From Campylorhamphus procurvoides (Eukaryota; Chordata; Aves; Passeriformes; Dendrocolaptidae), in the NCBI GenBank assembly GCA_013396655.1, contig WBMV01001906.1, positions 1,456,166 through 1,520,165 of the forward strand: 64,000 bases of DNA, given 5' to 3'. Below the pieces are notes generated by a model. It did no database searches. It was given only the letters and a program-made list of their open reading frames with translations, and was not told the DNA's origin. Positions 10,975 through 25,285 of the stretch are shown here, in pieces. A program made the position numbers and the translations under genes. Every line of letters begins with the position of its first letter. Within the stretch, counting starts at the first letter, position 1.

Positions 10975-13900
10975 GTAAGGATGATGAATGGCATAAAGGA
11001 TAGCTCTTCAGTTTTAAGTATTAGAAGATAAACTTTTGAAAAAAATTAATGTAGTGTAAATGCCTGAAAATAGACCAGCAAAAAATAGACAATCTTCTAT
11101 AAGAAAAATCAAAAATCTAGGACAGAAAATGAACTCACTCTTCTTTTCCATGCTCTGTTTCAGTTCACTGTTTATAGATATGTGTATTGAACCTGTCATC
11201 TGGAAACCTCTGAACCACAAGCACTCTGATCTAATGTTTGCACTCCCTCACCTTTTCCCGGGGAATTGAAGTGCAAAAGAGGCAGGAAATTGCACACCAG
11301 AAACTTTGATAAAACTGGACCCCCAGTACCTTTCAGTGAGTAGTACCACTGGCCCAGACTGACGCAGTCTTACTTTTTTGGTGAAACAGGAGTCATGTTG
11401 CATTTCACTGATTTGACAGTGTGTGTTGCAGCGTGGGGACCCAGTTAAAATACCTCATGACTGCCATGTGGCCCCACTGCTGAATCTCGCTTTGGGATCT
11501 TCCTCCATCTATGAGGAAGGAGAAAGTTGGTGCACATTCAGATCTTGTCTTTATAGGGAACACAGGCATACCTAAGGAAGAAGCTGTATAAAAAGTTTAG
11601 TTATAATCCTTGAGGTAAAGGTGCCTTAAAGGTTGAATCTGGGCTTCAGTGTGCAATGTCTGGGGTGTCCCTTTGTTGACTGCATGTTAACATGTGCAGT
11701 TCTGTTATGACAATACCAGTCTTTCAGTGTGGTCTTGTTAGACATCATTCCACGGATATAATCTTTACCTTGTTGAAGCTAATAGCAAAACACCAACTAT
11801 TTTATTGGTTCATGATCAATTGCCAGCTAATTCTGTGTTTTACTGACACTAGATGGCATTTAAGACTCTCATACCAGCTGGAAATGGTCCAGTGTCTAGC
11901 AATTCTTTCCTCTAGTAGAGCCAGTTCAGGGAAAGTGCAGTCCCCTCTTCTGTGCCTTTTTTGCTAGTAGAAATTGAATTCCATGTGCCAGATTATTAAT
12001 TACTGGATTTTGCACTACTTGCTGAAATCCAGATGCGTTTTCTCTGCTTTAATTCTCCTTCATCATCCTGTATGTTATGAAAATCTTTAACCTGGGTACA
12101 GATTGCATACAGACAGACCTCCCTTCTTTCAGCAGTTGTTGCAAGGCAGTTGTTATTCCTTGTTACAGCTACAAGTATTTTGGTTTTGAGTCCAACATTG
12201 TGCCAGTTGTGGAAGTGGAGTGTTATATGTACAATTCTCACTTCTATTAAAGGTTATGTGTAAATTTACTAAGTCTATATTTATCATCTCTAGGCATTGG
12301 CTTTCCACTTGAAACACTATTTCTTCCTCTGCTGTGCTTTGAAAGGTGTCCTCCATTCACTTGATTTGTTTCTTTCCTTGAATGTGTGCCTTCAGTTCGG
12401 TTTGATTTGAAAAGTCCACTTGGACTGCAAAACTTCTCTTGGAACTTGATAGCCTTTTTTACTAAGGAAGGTCCTAAAACATGTATTGTTTATATTTCTT
12501 CAAGGTTAGTCATGATGAAGGGGATGACTAGAGAAAGATAAAGGCTCTCTGCAGGTTTGCATCTTCCAATATTCCTCAGTACCCCTTGAGTAGTTTGCGA
12601 ATGCACCTCTCCCCCACGAATGTTTCCAAGTTACATGGATCTTTTCAGACCCAACACAACTGCTAACCTTGTGTTCTGACAGCCTCTCTGGCCTCATTCC
12701 AGCTTGGGACTGCAATAGCTATTTGTACTAACTGATATTTTTAATAATACAAGACAGGTAAAGGAACAATGTCAAACTAGAAAACATGGGAAACATTTTC
12801 ATTGTTTTCGTTTAGTTAGCACTTTGACTCAGTGAGGTTAATGTTACCCAGTGCTGTGCTGCAGGTTGAAGGTATCTGGGAAGAATACACACTGTTTCTG
12901 CAATACTGAGACCTGTTTATGAAGACTACCCCTTTGCTTTACAAAGCATGAGTTAGTGTCTCACAAAGCTTTGTGTGTCTTCAACTGCAATCTTATCATT
13001 GCCCTGGAAGTGAGTATAAACTCCACTTTTGGTTCAGGGATCATGAGAGAAGGGCTTGTTGTTCATGTGACCACTTTCTCTTGTTGCAGTCTGACATTTG
13101 AGCCACCCTTGCAGGCTTGAGTTTAATTCATAAAAATGCTTCTGAGATGTGCCAGTTCTGCTTAACAAAAGGGGGGGAAAAAAGGTCAGAGGCCAAAGGT
13201 TCAGGGTTCAGCCTTCTCTGAGGACACAGTCGAGGCTGTAATTCAGCTACAGGCCTGTGCTCTCTGCTCGCCCAGGTCTTGTCTCTAATTCCAGTCAAAA
13301 TGTTTTTCCACCTGGTTAGGACCTGCGATGTTGATGGGGTGTTGGGCAGCCTCCTGTTCCTTCACTTACTTTGCTGCTTACTTTTATATGTTCAAGTAAT
13401 TTAAATATCTTCACAAGGGGCTCTGAAAGAATTTAAATGCTCTCATGTCCTTGAAGTTGAGAAAAGCATACTCAAGTGTGTCAGGCAGTGGTGTACCAGA
13501 CTATAATTAATTCCTAAATCTCATATCGAGGGAGTGTGCTTCTGTGTCCTGATAAGTGCAAGAAACCAAAGGTTGAATTGCAGCCTAGAACTTCAATCTT
13601 ACATCCATGTATTTGTACTTAAATATATATAAGTAGCTTATGTAACTGTTTACTGATACAATGAAGACTGCAGCAACTCCTTGCTGAGTTTGACTTGATG
13701 TTTACAGAGAGAAATTTGCTTCTGATGTAGCAAGGAGTTACATTGTTTGGCATGGGAGGAAAAGGATTACAGTAATCTGTTCTTGTTTTACAGCCCTATG
13801 TAGGAGGAGAAAGATTATAGCATGGTTCCAGAGGAACATGGAAATGATGGGGAAATGATCTGCAACATTTTGAATAGTGACCTGGCATACATTAGAATAT

Positions 13901-15790
13901 CGTGGCACTGCTGATTTTGCCATGTAACCAAGTCCCTTGTGAGCCAGTGGGTAGGCACAGTTCTTAAGAGGGAAGAGAATTATCACTTACTTGTTTGTGA
14001 GTGTAGCCAGTAGCAGTTTGAGTAAAATCAGGCATTCCAGTGGCATGAAGGAAAAGGCCTGGCTGTTTAATAGAAATGCACATTTTGAATGAACTCACAA
14101 AGACATCCTATTAACTTGAATGTGTATGTTCCTTGTTTTTTGCCCCTTAAAGAAGTCAGTCAGGGAACAGGGACACATTAGCATTATAAATGGTATTGGC
14201 AAGGAAGGGGAAGAACTACAATGATTTATTTTTAACTTTTTATTTAATGAAAAGCTGTAGATACCCTTTTTTATTTTCTTGATATTTGATGTTGTTTTAT
14301 GGGGGTTTTAAATGAAGAGTGCAAGGTCTTTGATCAAAGGATCAGAAAAGGGTGCCTGGTTTCAAAGAAGGTTGCCTTTTTTTCCCCTTTTTTCCTTCAT
14401 GGAAAGCTCCCTTGTGAGCTCTGACAGCAGAGTTTGTCAGGGGATCTCCCAGACTTTGTCACAATTACATTAACAAAAGCAGTACTAAGCTGAGTTTCCT
14501 CCAAACCTGCAGGAGTGTTCCCTTACAAGTGAGGTTAGTTTTCTGAACAAAAACTCCCTTCCTTTCTTTGGTCCCACCCAAAGACAGGGCTGGAATACCC
14601 TGATCTGTCCTGCATACCTGAAAGCCATTTTAAACAGGGTTGTTTACTGGAGTCAAAGCATGGATTTTCCTCAGGTTCTCTAGTGGATTTGGGTTTATTT
14701 TCTTTCTTTTTTCCTGTCTCAAAAGATCCTTGCAAAGTAAGTCAAATCCAACAAAGGGGCAGAAGTCCCAGGCATCAGATCCCCAAGGCAGTGAGCCACC
14801 TGTAATGGAGGTTGCATGGAGGTTTTGGCCTGGTCTTGACTTAATGCTCCTTGCCTGCTGCTGTTTGAGCAGACTTCTGGTTGGGTAGGGAGGATTTTGT
14901 TTGGCTGCAGTTACCTGTGACACTTGTCTTTCAGATGTTTGGTGGACAACAGTATGTCATTGCAACATATTAGTCAGGGTCTGGTTTCCTCAGTGATAAT
15001 TGCTACCTCTGCTTTTGGAGCTGGATAGAGAATCACTTTTAAAGTTAAAGCTCTGGGTTTCTGGTATTACTCTGTAAATCATCAGAAACTTCTGCTGTGT
15101 GGATGATGTAATTTTTCTTACATTTTTTTTCCTGTTTAATATTTATAAAAAAATATTTAGTACTGGAGAGAAGCTGGTAATAGAAGTCTTAGGTAGAAGG
15201 CAAAGAAACTGACAGCAGGAATGAAAAACAGACTGTAACAACTGGTAGAACCAAATTGTGAATATTAGAGAGTCTTGTTACCTTGGTAATTCAGAAACAT
15301 TGGGCTGTGCTGCAGAGGTGGGAATAAAAGAGCTTGTAAATATGAACAGATCAAGTCAAATCTGAAGCAAGTGAAACCTGTCTGTAAACCTGATGTACCC
15401 CAGGAGAGCCTTAAAATCTCAGTTAAGAAAATGGTTAATAAAACTCCCAGGCAGCACAGCTCCAGCACTGACATGATACATGATAAGTTTCCCTCCTCTG
15501 GCTACGATGCTTTCACTGCTGCAGAAGAGCTTGGCAAACATGCCAAGTGCCTGGTGCTGCTGAGTGGGTGGGTACGTGCTGCCTGCTGTTTGTCCATAGT
15601 GGGTTTCCCTCTTACACCAAGCTAAGAACAAGGACCTTTAAATGTTCAGGTGTCACAAGTCTAAGATTTGCTATTGGGTTCCCTTAATAGAGCTTTCCTA
15701 TTTCAGGATACAGATAGAATTCTGCCAGGTTTTCTCTTCTTCATTTTCCACATTGCTTCTTTACTTCTCATGCCTCCTCAGTGTCTTGCT
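10975..15790. other. Unique non-coding DNA
   Basis: No gene, transposon or RNA gene is supported. It contains ordinary AT-rich sequence with short homopolymers (for example T-rich runs near 14380 and 15120). Open frames are short and overlap one another in several frames. Confidence 0.5.
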
Positions 15791-15876
15791 AGCAGCATCT
15801 CCTTTTAGTTTGGAGATGTCAGAGGCTGCGTCATCAGGGATGGACAAAGGCTAGTCTCAGGAGTTCTGATAGCAAA
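15791..15876 (+). repeat. 86-bp exact direct repeat, copy 1
   Basis: This segment (agcagcatctccttttag to ttctgatagcaaa) recurs without any mismatch at 16754-16839. Flanks outside the 86 bases do not match, so the repeat ends are sharp. It does not resemble CR1, SINE or LTR sequence that I recognise. Perfect identity points to a very recent local duplication, a gene-conversion event, or an assembly error. Confidence 0.95.
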
Positions 15877-16753
15877 GAGTTAAATTAGTATCTTGCTCTC
15901 CAGTGAAAATCTAGTTAGTTCAGAACACTTAAGGGAGTGAGAGCCTTAATATTATCCTGCAGCTGAAGTCTTCCGTAGAAAAATCATTTATGGCTCAGAA
16001 AATTGCATGTCAATTGTATTCAGTAAATTACTGTTTTACAATTATTCTTACCTGGCAAAGATATCACCAGCAGAGAATTCAGTCAGAAGTGTTTTGCTTC
16101 CTCTATTCTGCTTTTCCTGCCATCTTGTGTTCTGCTTCTGTCAGGAATAAACCCAATCTGTCACTGCGCCATTCTAGGAGCAGAAGTAGTAAATTCTCAC
16201 TAGAATTAGGGACTTTTTTTGAAGTTTCACTAAGGGATGTAAATGTGACTTTTTCCTTGAAGGATGTTTTTCTGAGGGTTTTTAAGAATTTCTGAGACTG
16301 CCTCTTGCTTCCAGTAGTTAGAACCTGTTTGATAACAAAAACCAGACACCTTTGAACTGCAGATTCTGGGCTGCAGGAATGTTCCTGTCACTGATATGTC
16401 ACAGCTTCAATCAGGACAGGCAGCAGTGAGACAGCTGCTGCTCCTCCTGTGTCTTACCTAAGCTAGACAACTCAGAAACTTTCCTTAAGGTATAGTGGAA
16501 AGAAGTGGAGTTTCTTTTTTTGAAAAGAGGAGGTTATTCTTACCAAAAAAATCCTAAAAATATGCTCTGAAATATATTTCTTCAGCTTGACAGAACTTTC
16601 TGTGATGGAAATGTGTTTTAATCAAGTCCTTGTGGAAAGGCTATTTCCTCTGCTGAAGAGGATGGGAAGATCAGTGTCCCATTTCCATTCTTACAGCCAA
16701 AAGACACTGAGTTGATTAAAATTGCCTTGTATACCCCACTAAGGCTGAAGAAA
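15877..16753. other. 877-bp spacer between the 86-bp repeats
   Basis: Unique DNA with no supported gene. A 101-codon plus-strand frame at 15990-16295 has no splice or domain support. This segment would be lost if the two flanking repeats recombined. Confidence 0.5.
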
Positions 16754-16839
16754 AGCAGCATCTCCTTTTAGTTTGGAGATGTCAGAGGCTGCGTCATCAG
16801 GGATGGACAAAGGCTAGTCTCAGGAGTTCTGATAGCAAA
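16754..16839 (+). repeat. 86-bp exact direct repeat, copy 2
   Basis: Identical at all 86 positions to 15791-15876 and in the same orientation. It is preceded by gctgaagaaa and followed by atttgtgatt, neither of which matches copy 1. The direction of copying cannot be told from sequence alone. Confidence 0.95.
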
Positions 16840-18202
16840 ATTTGTGATTTGCATAATTGCATTCATGTTTGCTTTTGCCCTTCAAAATCCCAAGGAAAAC
16901 AAGAAAAAAGGCACCCCAAAGACACCAGTTAAGAGTTGCACAACATCATCTAAAATTTAAGTCATTAACAGGCATCTCCATTACACTGTAATTATTTATT
17001 GATTTTTATACAGTATGACCATTATGCACAGTGCTCACTGAACTGATGCAATAGTCAGCAAATTTTAAAATCCTCTTATCTGACCTATTTTTACCAGCCT
17101 AATCCAGTTGTATAACAACAATGAGATTGTAAATTTTCATAAATGAGAATAAAAGGAAGAAGAGGAGTGGGCAGAAACAATCAACAGAACCTGCTGCTGT
17201 TTTTCCCTTGCACTCTGAAAAACCATGTGTGAGCCAAGCCCTACCTAAAAGCTTCTGTAATATTTCTGTTTCTTTGCAATTGCTTCAATTTCCCAATAGC
17301 CCATCCAATCTCACATTGTCTCCCACAGAATGGCCGTTACCAGAGGCATCAGAGGACAATTGAAAATCTGTGATGGAGATAATGAGTTCAAGACAGCTTT
17401 TTCCTCTAGTTCAAAGGCAACTAGCAGTTGGGAAGTAGAAATTTTTTTTAGTCCTGCGGGCTGAATGTGAAGTTTAGCCTGCGAAGGGGAGAAGAGCTGC
17501 TTTACCTACTGGTTTGTGGGATACAGAAGTTACCACTGGTTGAGTGCCTCATATGCACCATTTGAGGTCTCACCCCGACATTTCCACCCATTCTTGCTTC
17601 TTATCCCATTTCTGCCATGACATCCAAAAAACTTGAATACTTGGAGAAATATTTGAAGAGTTGGCATTTCCCCTGGTATCTGTTACTATTTACTTTAATA
17701 TTTGAAGGTGTTTTCCTGTTTTTATTTGAAGGAGGTTAGCTCAGCAATTTATTCTCCACTGGGCAGGACATTTTGCAGTATTTCATGAGTGCATGCACAC
17801 AATTGTAGGGAATAACTTTATGGATTGTTGGATCAAAGTAAGCCTCTGTTCTCTTTTGGACATCTTAGGTTAATAAACAAATGTGGTTTTGGTATCTAAA
17901 ATGATACTGGGGGAAGTATGAAATAGGATTTAGTGCTTATGCAAAAAAACCCCTGGTAATAAAATTGACAAATTGCCATCACCATATCTTGAGGTGTGGC
18001 AATTATCCTTTGTAAAGTTTCAATAGCCCTTGCTTTGTCACTCCCACAGGCCTCTTGACAGAGCACATGGTTTTATAGAAATAAAGCTTGCTCTGCCTTG
18101 TCTCTGTTCCTTCAATGATCTTTAATCAAATAGATGAACAGACTTGAGGAACTTGCAGATCTTAGACTTGTGAATTTGTTTTGCTTTCTCTTCTGTGTAA
18201 TA
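16840..18202. other. Unique non-coding DNA
   Basis: Nothing recognisable was found on either strand. Open frames are all short. Confidence 0.5.
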
Positions 18203-18535
18203 GACACAGAATATGCGGAGTTGGAAGGGATCCACAAGGGTGATTGAGTCCAACCCTTAACCCTGCACAGGACCATCCTCCAGGGTCACACCATGTGCCT
18301 GAGAACCTTGCCCAAATGCTTCTTGAGCTCTGTCAGGCTTGGTGCTGTGACCACTGCCTCGGGGAGCCTGTTCCAGCAGCCAACTGTTCTCTGGGTGAAG
18401 AACCTTGTTCTAAAATCAACCTAAATCTCCCCTGACACGACTTAGGGCCATTTGCTTGGGTCCTGTCACTGTCAGTACTGAGCAGAGATCAGTGCTGTGA
18501 CTGAAGGTGCTCTACTGCTCTCTGAAGAGCCCGCA
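18203..18535 (-). mobile_element. CR1 LINE 3' fragment
   Basis: The plus strand reads as the reverse complement of an avian CR1 3' region. It begins with cacagaatatg...gagttggaagggatcc and gagtccaaccctt, then tgctgtgaccactgcc, ggggagcctgttccagc, ctgggtgaagaacc, and ctaaatctcccctgacac. These are characteristic of CR1 just upstream of its 3' end, so the element lies on the minus strand with its 3' end at the left. The match fades after about 18500. Only a 5'-truncated tail is present, as is usual for CR1, and no reverse transcriptase is encoded. Confidence 0.9.
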
Positions 18536-21500
18536 TAGCCAGTATGGCCCAAGATTTTTGGCTGCGTGGCTGCTAATGTAACTGTCATGCATGCTGACTT
18601 TTGATGCAAATCTCTTGTAAAATTTGCAGACAGGTCCTGTGGGGGTCAAAGAAACCTCAAAATAGAAGAAGAGAAGTGCTGACAGGGCATAGGTCAAAGC
18701 CCCACCTCTTTCCTTCTTCCAGGTATATAGGACAAATAGACATTCTCTTACATTCCTTGGAAAACCCAATTCTTTCCTAGGCAAACAGTGCAGCAGTATC
18801 CTTGAGGGCTTTTACCTCCAGAAGCTGTCACTGAAGACAAATCTACAGACTGTGAAAGAGAGCACAGGATCAGCCGTCCGGTGTCCTTGGGGAATGACAA
18901 ATATTTTTTGCTGAGCAGGAGGTGGAGGAGCAGGACAGGGATTGCCAGAAAGTGCATTTTTATGGTAACTGAAGTAATGAATTCAAATGAAAGGAATAAA
19001 ATAGAGGTTTAGAGTGGAAGTGCTGTTTCTGTTTTAACTGCAGTGTTGCTACTGCAAAGCTATAAATTAGAAGAGGGTAGTTGGGCAGGATGAAATAAAG
19101 GCAGAAAGGCAAGGGTCCTTGGTAATAGGAATCCCAGAGGAGCCCCACCTCCAGTAATTGAAGTACATCCCACACTGGCTTTGTCTCAGATGATAATTAA
19201 CGGGGCTGGCAGAAAGACACAAGGACCAACTTGCACAGGAGGGGATGTGCTTTCCTTGCTCAGCAAGAAACTTGTTTTTGCTTGTGATTAAGTGGCTGGT
19301 TTTCCAGTCTTGGACTGGAGATTTGTGGCTGATTTCTGTGGCATGTTTTTCTGATAGTGTTACTTAGAGAAATCTATCCATAGAACACCATGCAGTCTCA
19401 TCTCCAATAAATGTTTCACGTGTTTTTATACCTTCAGCTACTCCAGACCTCTATACAATCTTTGTGGCCCTTCTACTTTATTTTCTTGTGAATAGAGACT
19501 CCTTTTCAAGAAGTCATGGAAGGCTGGGGAATGGGAAAAACACAGAATCTATTCTTAAAAGAAAAGGCTCAAAAAGAGAGAAAATATTAATGTGGGTCAA
19601 ATGGTAGTTAATAATGGCTTATAGACAAAGAATATAAGATAGGCAAATGCCACTGAACACAAAAAAAAAATTCCATGTCTTGATTTAGTGTTGCAGCAGA
19701 TGCAACGGAAAAGATTCAAATGCAACCTCACTGACTTTTTGCTGCTCTGCAGTTCATTACCACTGCTTGCTTACTAGTGCTCACAAGTGCCCATTGTGGT
19801 CAAAAGGGTACTGATAAACACTGAAAAGGTGGGTTAAGGAGCTGCTAATCCCGGGAAGTAATGCACACCATTAGTTTAGAGCTTGTTCTGCTCCAGCATG
19901 TAAGAAAATGCTTTATTTTCTCTAGAAACCACCTTTCATTTCTAAGCACCCTTCTGTATTTCAATTGCTTTGGAGGCTGTAGGTCAGATTTCCAGCTTCT
20001 GTGTGTTTATGAAAGCATTTTAAATGAGGCCACTATGCCAGTTTACACTCTGAGATGGTGTTCCTGTATATAAAGTACTGGTTATATACTGTCTTATGTC
20101 TAATACATGATGAATGGAAGTGGAACAGTGATGGCCAGTAATATCTGAGTACCTGTAATGCTGCGAGTAATATTCAGTGAGCTGAACTTGGTCAACTTTT
20201 GGATGTTTGGCTGGGTAGCTCAAAGCCTGATACATATAAGGATGAATGTCTGTAGATCTGCTTCCTTCCCCTGGCAAAATAGAAATACTTCTATAGTTCT
20301 AATGTCATAAATGAAAAGTGCTGCTCAAGGTTAAGATGTTCTTGTCACAGAAATCTGATAAGTGTCTTGTAAGTGGATGCTCCTGTAAAATTGATTTCAA
20401 GTAACTTCCTATAGCTGATTTCATTCTGAAAAATGCTGAGTCACTTGGCAGACAGTGGTCTAAACTTTTTGAAGGAACAATGAGGGGACTCTGAGTTTCT
20501 GGCTAGAATGTGTCATCTGCTGCCACTTGATTCAGGCAGGATATCTCTGAATGGCTTCTAGTGACCTCATAATACAGCACTTATTTTGCTTGCATGGGAA
20601 GGTTAGAGCCCTGTTCCAAATCAGATACCCAAGCATCCATTCTCAACACAGCTTGATCTCTACTTTCAAGTTACTAGATGGAGGTTAAGCTAGACTTCTT
20701 TTCCCCTTTCCTCACCCCAGCCTGGTGTAATGCCCCTGCCTAGTAATTGTCCAATTATGGCCTGAGATTTATGAACCTGACTCCTAATAGCTATTCAGCT
20801 TTATCCTTCAACTCAATGTGATGGAGCAATAAGCAGGAAACCTTTCTTGGTCTGAGGGGGTCATTTTTCAAAGCAGAACTTATGTTCTGGAATTTGTGTA
20901 GGACAGATAGTTGTTTCCCAAAAATGCATAGAGATTATGGGTATCAATGACTTTCATATTTCTTTGTAAATGTACTCCATGGCAACATTTTCCACTTATT
21001 TACTCAGCATAGGGCTCAAGACATATCTATCTGTTGTCGTCCCAATACACTTGCCTGCAGTAGAGAGAGATTGCTTAGAAGGCCCACACACAGTCAGCAG
21101 CAGGGCCTCACTCCTGCCTTTCTGAGAGCTAATGGGATCGCAGCCTGGGATCAAAAGGTTGCAGTAAATCAATAGTCACAAATCTGCACTCATAAATCTC
21201 TGTGCAGGGGAGAACTACATAAGGGCCTCTGTGCAGGGGCTTGTAGGTAGATCTCATTCATAAAAGATTTTGACTTATTGTGGTACAGATAGTTGTTTTG
21301 ACAGAATATCAATGCTATGGTGAGCAGCCCTTATCAAGCTGTTGTTGCTGAGCTTTCTGGAGATGACATGTGAACCTGCCTGTCATTGCCACAACTTATC
21401 CTCCCACCAGCTTCGTTCAGTTTAGGCTTCGTATTGGTTCTTACACAGTAAAACTGAAGGGGGTGGGAGGGAACACCCCATCGGTCATTGCAGGGGGAGG

Positions 21501-23132
21501 AATTACTGGGAAAAGGGAGATAATAGTTTCTGGTCTCCTTGAAGAATTTGGATAGTTGTGTGTATTTTTTTCAGGAGACAAAGATCCGATGTGTGGATGT
21601 TTTCTGTGGAACCTCACCTTTTATGGTGGGGGAGCAATTTTACAGGGACAACTTCCCATGAATTAGATTCACTCTTAAAAATAAGCAAATATCTTGTGTT
21701 CAGATATTAAGTGCTTCTTCACATCTCTTCATCTCCTCCTCTTAACTTTTCTTGTGGAGGTATTTCCATGTAGTTCAGAGACTATTCCCAGATTATTAGG
21801 GTTGAATCTTGCCCAAATTATTCTTGGATGCTGGAAAGCAAGCAGACAATGTTCCTTCCATGGATTCTCTAGCTCTGCTCAAAATCTTCTCTCCCTGTAT
21901 TGAAATGCCAGGTTTATTTCAGCAGGGGGGCCTTGGTTGGTCCAGTTCTCTGCATGGCAGATGGGCAGAAATAGCAGGTGCACTTCCCCTTCCCTGTGTC
22001 AAAGTGCCCCCTGTACTCCAGGCATACCCTTGGTGGAATGTAGCTCATCTCTGAGGGCAGGGATAACAAACCTGGTGTGACCAAGTACAGGTCAGTACTG
22101 CTTGGGGCATGGCTGTAACAGCTTGCTGGAGCACATTGCAATAGATCATCCTTTCCTGTCTGCTCTATTTTTCTTGAGGAAATAAATCACTTCGTTGCAG
22201 GTAAGAAGCCATGTGGCTTTGACACATTCACTCCTCTTTTCTTCTTAAAGGGAAAAAAGACTGTGCTTATGAAGAAATGGGACAATGCCATGCCCTTGAT
22301 TTGTTATTGAATATGCAAGTGATTTAAAATAGGATAAAAGTTGTAATTATGGACTGTGTAAAATACAATGTATAACTTAATGTGTTCTAAAACAGGAGTG
22401 TATGCAGGGCATGTACCTCAGTACAGGCTACTGTTCAGTTTTCAGCCTTTGACTCGGGTCCCTTGACAATGCATTTACTCGAGAACATGCATGAAAAAAA
22501 TTAACATTTTTAAACTTTTTGCTCAGCAGACAAAATCCAGTAAGTCACAGCAAATGGAACTTCGTTTTAGTTTCCTTGGGAATTTTTGTGTGACTGTAAC
22601 CTTTGGACTTTCAGAAGTTTATCTCCCACTGATTTTACAACTTAGTTCCTGGCCTGAATTTCTCCAAGGAGCTGAGACCATCAGGAACCTCAGCTCTGGT
22701 AGTTGGTGAGCACCAGGTGACAAAAGCTGAAACATCCAGAAGACTTGGCACTGTAGTCAAAGCTGTACTAATAAGCTAATGAACAGAAAAGAGAGGGAAA
22801 GAGAAAATAATGGATTACTGCTGGTGTTAACTAGGTTCCTGATAAATGCAAGGTTTCATTATAATCAGAAATGCAGTCTCAAGAGTCTGAAATATGGGTT
22901 TTTTTACTGCCTCTATGGAAAGAACTTTTACAACATAATGAGGGTATCTAATTACTGCTAATTATCTGAGTTTGACCAGCCTCTGTTAGCTGTTCTTTCA
23001 TCACTTCAGATTTGTCATGTTTCCAGCTTACACAACTCAGAGTCCTGTTTTGTTTTCAAACTGAGCATTACTTTCAAAAGTTATAATACACTACAAACAT
23101 CAGGCTCTACAATGTTTTGGTTGCATTTCCTT

Positions 23133-23143
23133 CCCCCCCCCCC
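23133..23143. repeat. Poly(C) tract, 11 C
   Basis: Eleven consecutive C on the plus strand form a simple homopolymer. Confidence 0.85.
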
Positions 23144-25200
23144 AACCTCTTAGAGAAATTATGTTCTTATGCCACAATAATTCAAGTGACCTTCATTTGA
23201 AGAGGACCCTCATTGCCTGAATACTGCTTACAGATGGTTTTATTACTTGAGTTAGTGTAGCTTCTCTTGAATATTTGTTTTGTCAGTTTAAATCAGATCA
23301 CTTACAAGCACAGAAATCCTTTGTTGTTCCCTATTTTTTGACTTAAAATGCTTTATGAAACAGAACTCTGTTTTTCACCTAGAGATACTAACTTCTTTTT
23401 TTCCACATGTGCCTTTTGGTGCATAGTCTGCTTTCAATGGCTTAAGAGAAGCTGGAGCTTTGGTCCTATGAAGGTTCTGATTACTCTTCCTATTTAATCA
23501 CGAGCTCATGGCCACCAGTACAAATAAGTAACAGTGGAGGTGAATTTAAGGGTAAGAATTAAAAAAAGCTGCTCAGCACTGCAGTGACTATCTCTGAGTG
23601 ACTTGACTCCCCAGCTAAAGCAGAACCTTGATTTCAGTATGTGAATTAGAGCATGTCTGTGTAGTCAAGTGCAGAGTTGTCCTTCAGAAGGAAGAGCAAT
23701 TGACTAGGTATAAATAGTGCTTTGTTTCAACATGTAAAGATGAGTCTGCATGATTCAGCTTTTTCATTTTTAAGATGGACTACTCTCTGAAAAGCCATGT
23801 GACCTCTGTGTTGCTTTAACTGCAAATCCTAACAGACTTATGTAGCAATGCTCATGTCAAATTGACTTTCCTATTTGACCGTGTTTGGTTGGTGAGATTT
23901 TACTATGCCACGGCTTAGGCTATGGAGTTGAATTCCTTTATCTCTGTTTCTAACCCCATGCCAGTGTGCCGCTGATTTGGAGTATGCACTAACTTGTGGG
24001 ATTACTGCTCCTGCTAGCTGACAATTTGACTCTATTCACCTTTTCAATTACACTTACAATGGGTAAATAAAGCACAAAGTGTGAAACAGTTAAAATCAAG
24101 CGTTAAGAAGTACTGTGGGATGGGGGAGAGAAAAACCTGCTTGTGTTCAGGTGCTTGAGGCAGTGCAAGTTCTATGTTGGTGTCTCTGCCTATGTGCAAT
24201 ATTTGAAACTGCTCTGTGTTATCTTAGATCCTTCTTATGCTGTTTATAACACAAGGAGAACTCTTCTGTATCTGTTTCTGTCTTTACATTTAGGAATACA
24301 TTATGTTTTACTGTTCCTTGTTACTTCAGAGTTTTAACAGCAGTAATGTGTAATTTAAAGACTAAAGAACCAAGACATTCCACTAGGCAGACAAATCTCT
24401 CTTTTTATTAAACAGATGCTAGTCAATAAGTAAATGAGTCTCTTTGCAAGATTTAATTTATTAATGGACAGACCTATGAAATCAATCAGCTAAAGAGATA
24501 GTGACAGACATCCTGTCTTAAATATTCACTCTGGGCTGGTTGATTCATGCTTGAAAATGTTGCAGCTTTATTGACAGTATTTTTTAGTTAAGAATATCAT
24601 ACAGTGAAATAGATTGGCTTTCCTCTTTGAAAGTTTTCCATGCCTTAATTAGTTTTGGGAAATAGTTGTTTTATGATTTTCTGGTGCTAGCTGTCCCTTT
24701 GTACAGCCACAAGCTGGTCCACCCTGTGAGTTGTCCTGTAGCCATCATAAGTATGTCCAGATTCTTTTAATCCTTTTGGCAAACTATCTCTGCGTGTTTT
24801 GCTTTATCCTTGTCATTGTTTTCCTCTGAAGTCCTGAATCATAACTATCTTTCAAGTTTACTCCTAAAAATCAATTCACTAATAAGGAAGCTTCATGGAG
24901 CTTCACTGCTGAAGCCTGGGAATTTAACAGGGTTCAGATGCAAACTTGGACACGTGGCATAAACTCATGGGTGAAGTTTAGTCTGTATTATGAAGCCAAT
25001 TTCATGGCACAATTTTCCTTTAATATTAAAGGCAAACTAAATATTATATAACATTTTCTTTAAGTAACCAAAGTGGTTTTGAAAAAATTTTCAAATGCTT
25101 TCTTGAAAATGGTCATGTTTTCCTATCAAAAAACAGCAGCTTTCTGTTAGTCCTATGAGTTTTCTAGCAGTCAGAGAATTCCTGCCTGTATTTAGTCTTT

Positions 25201-25285
25201 ACATATATATTTATATATATATAAACAGTATGCATTTACATGTCTCTCTGTATAGGAAAACACACATACATACACACATATATAC
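25201..25285. repeat. AT- and CA-type microsatellite
   Basis: A run of TATATA (25202-25223) is followed after about 40 bases by cacacatacatacacacatatata. This is a compound, degenerate dinucleotide and tetranucleotide microsatellite. Confidence 0.8.
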
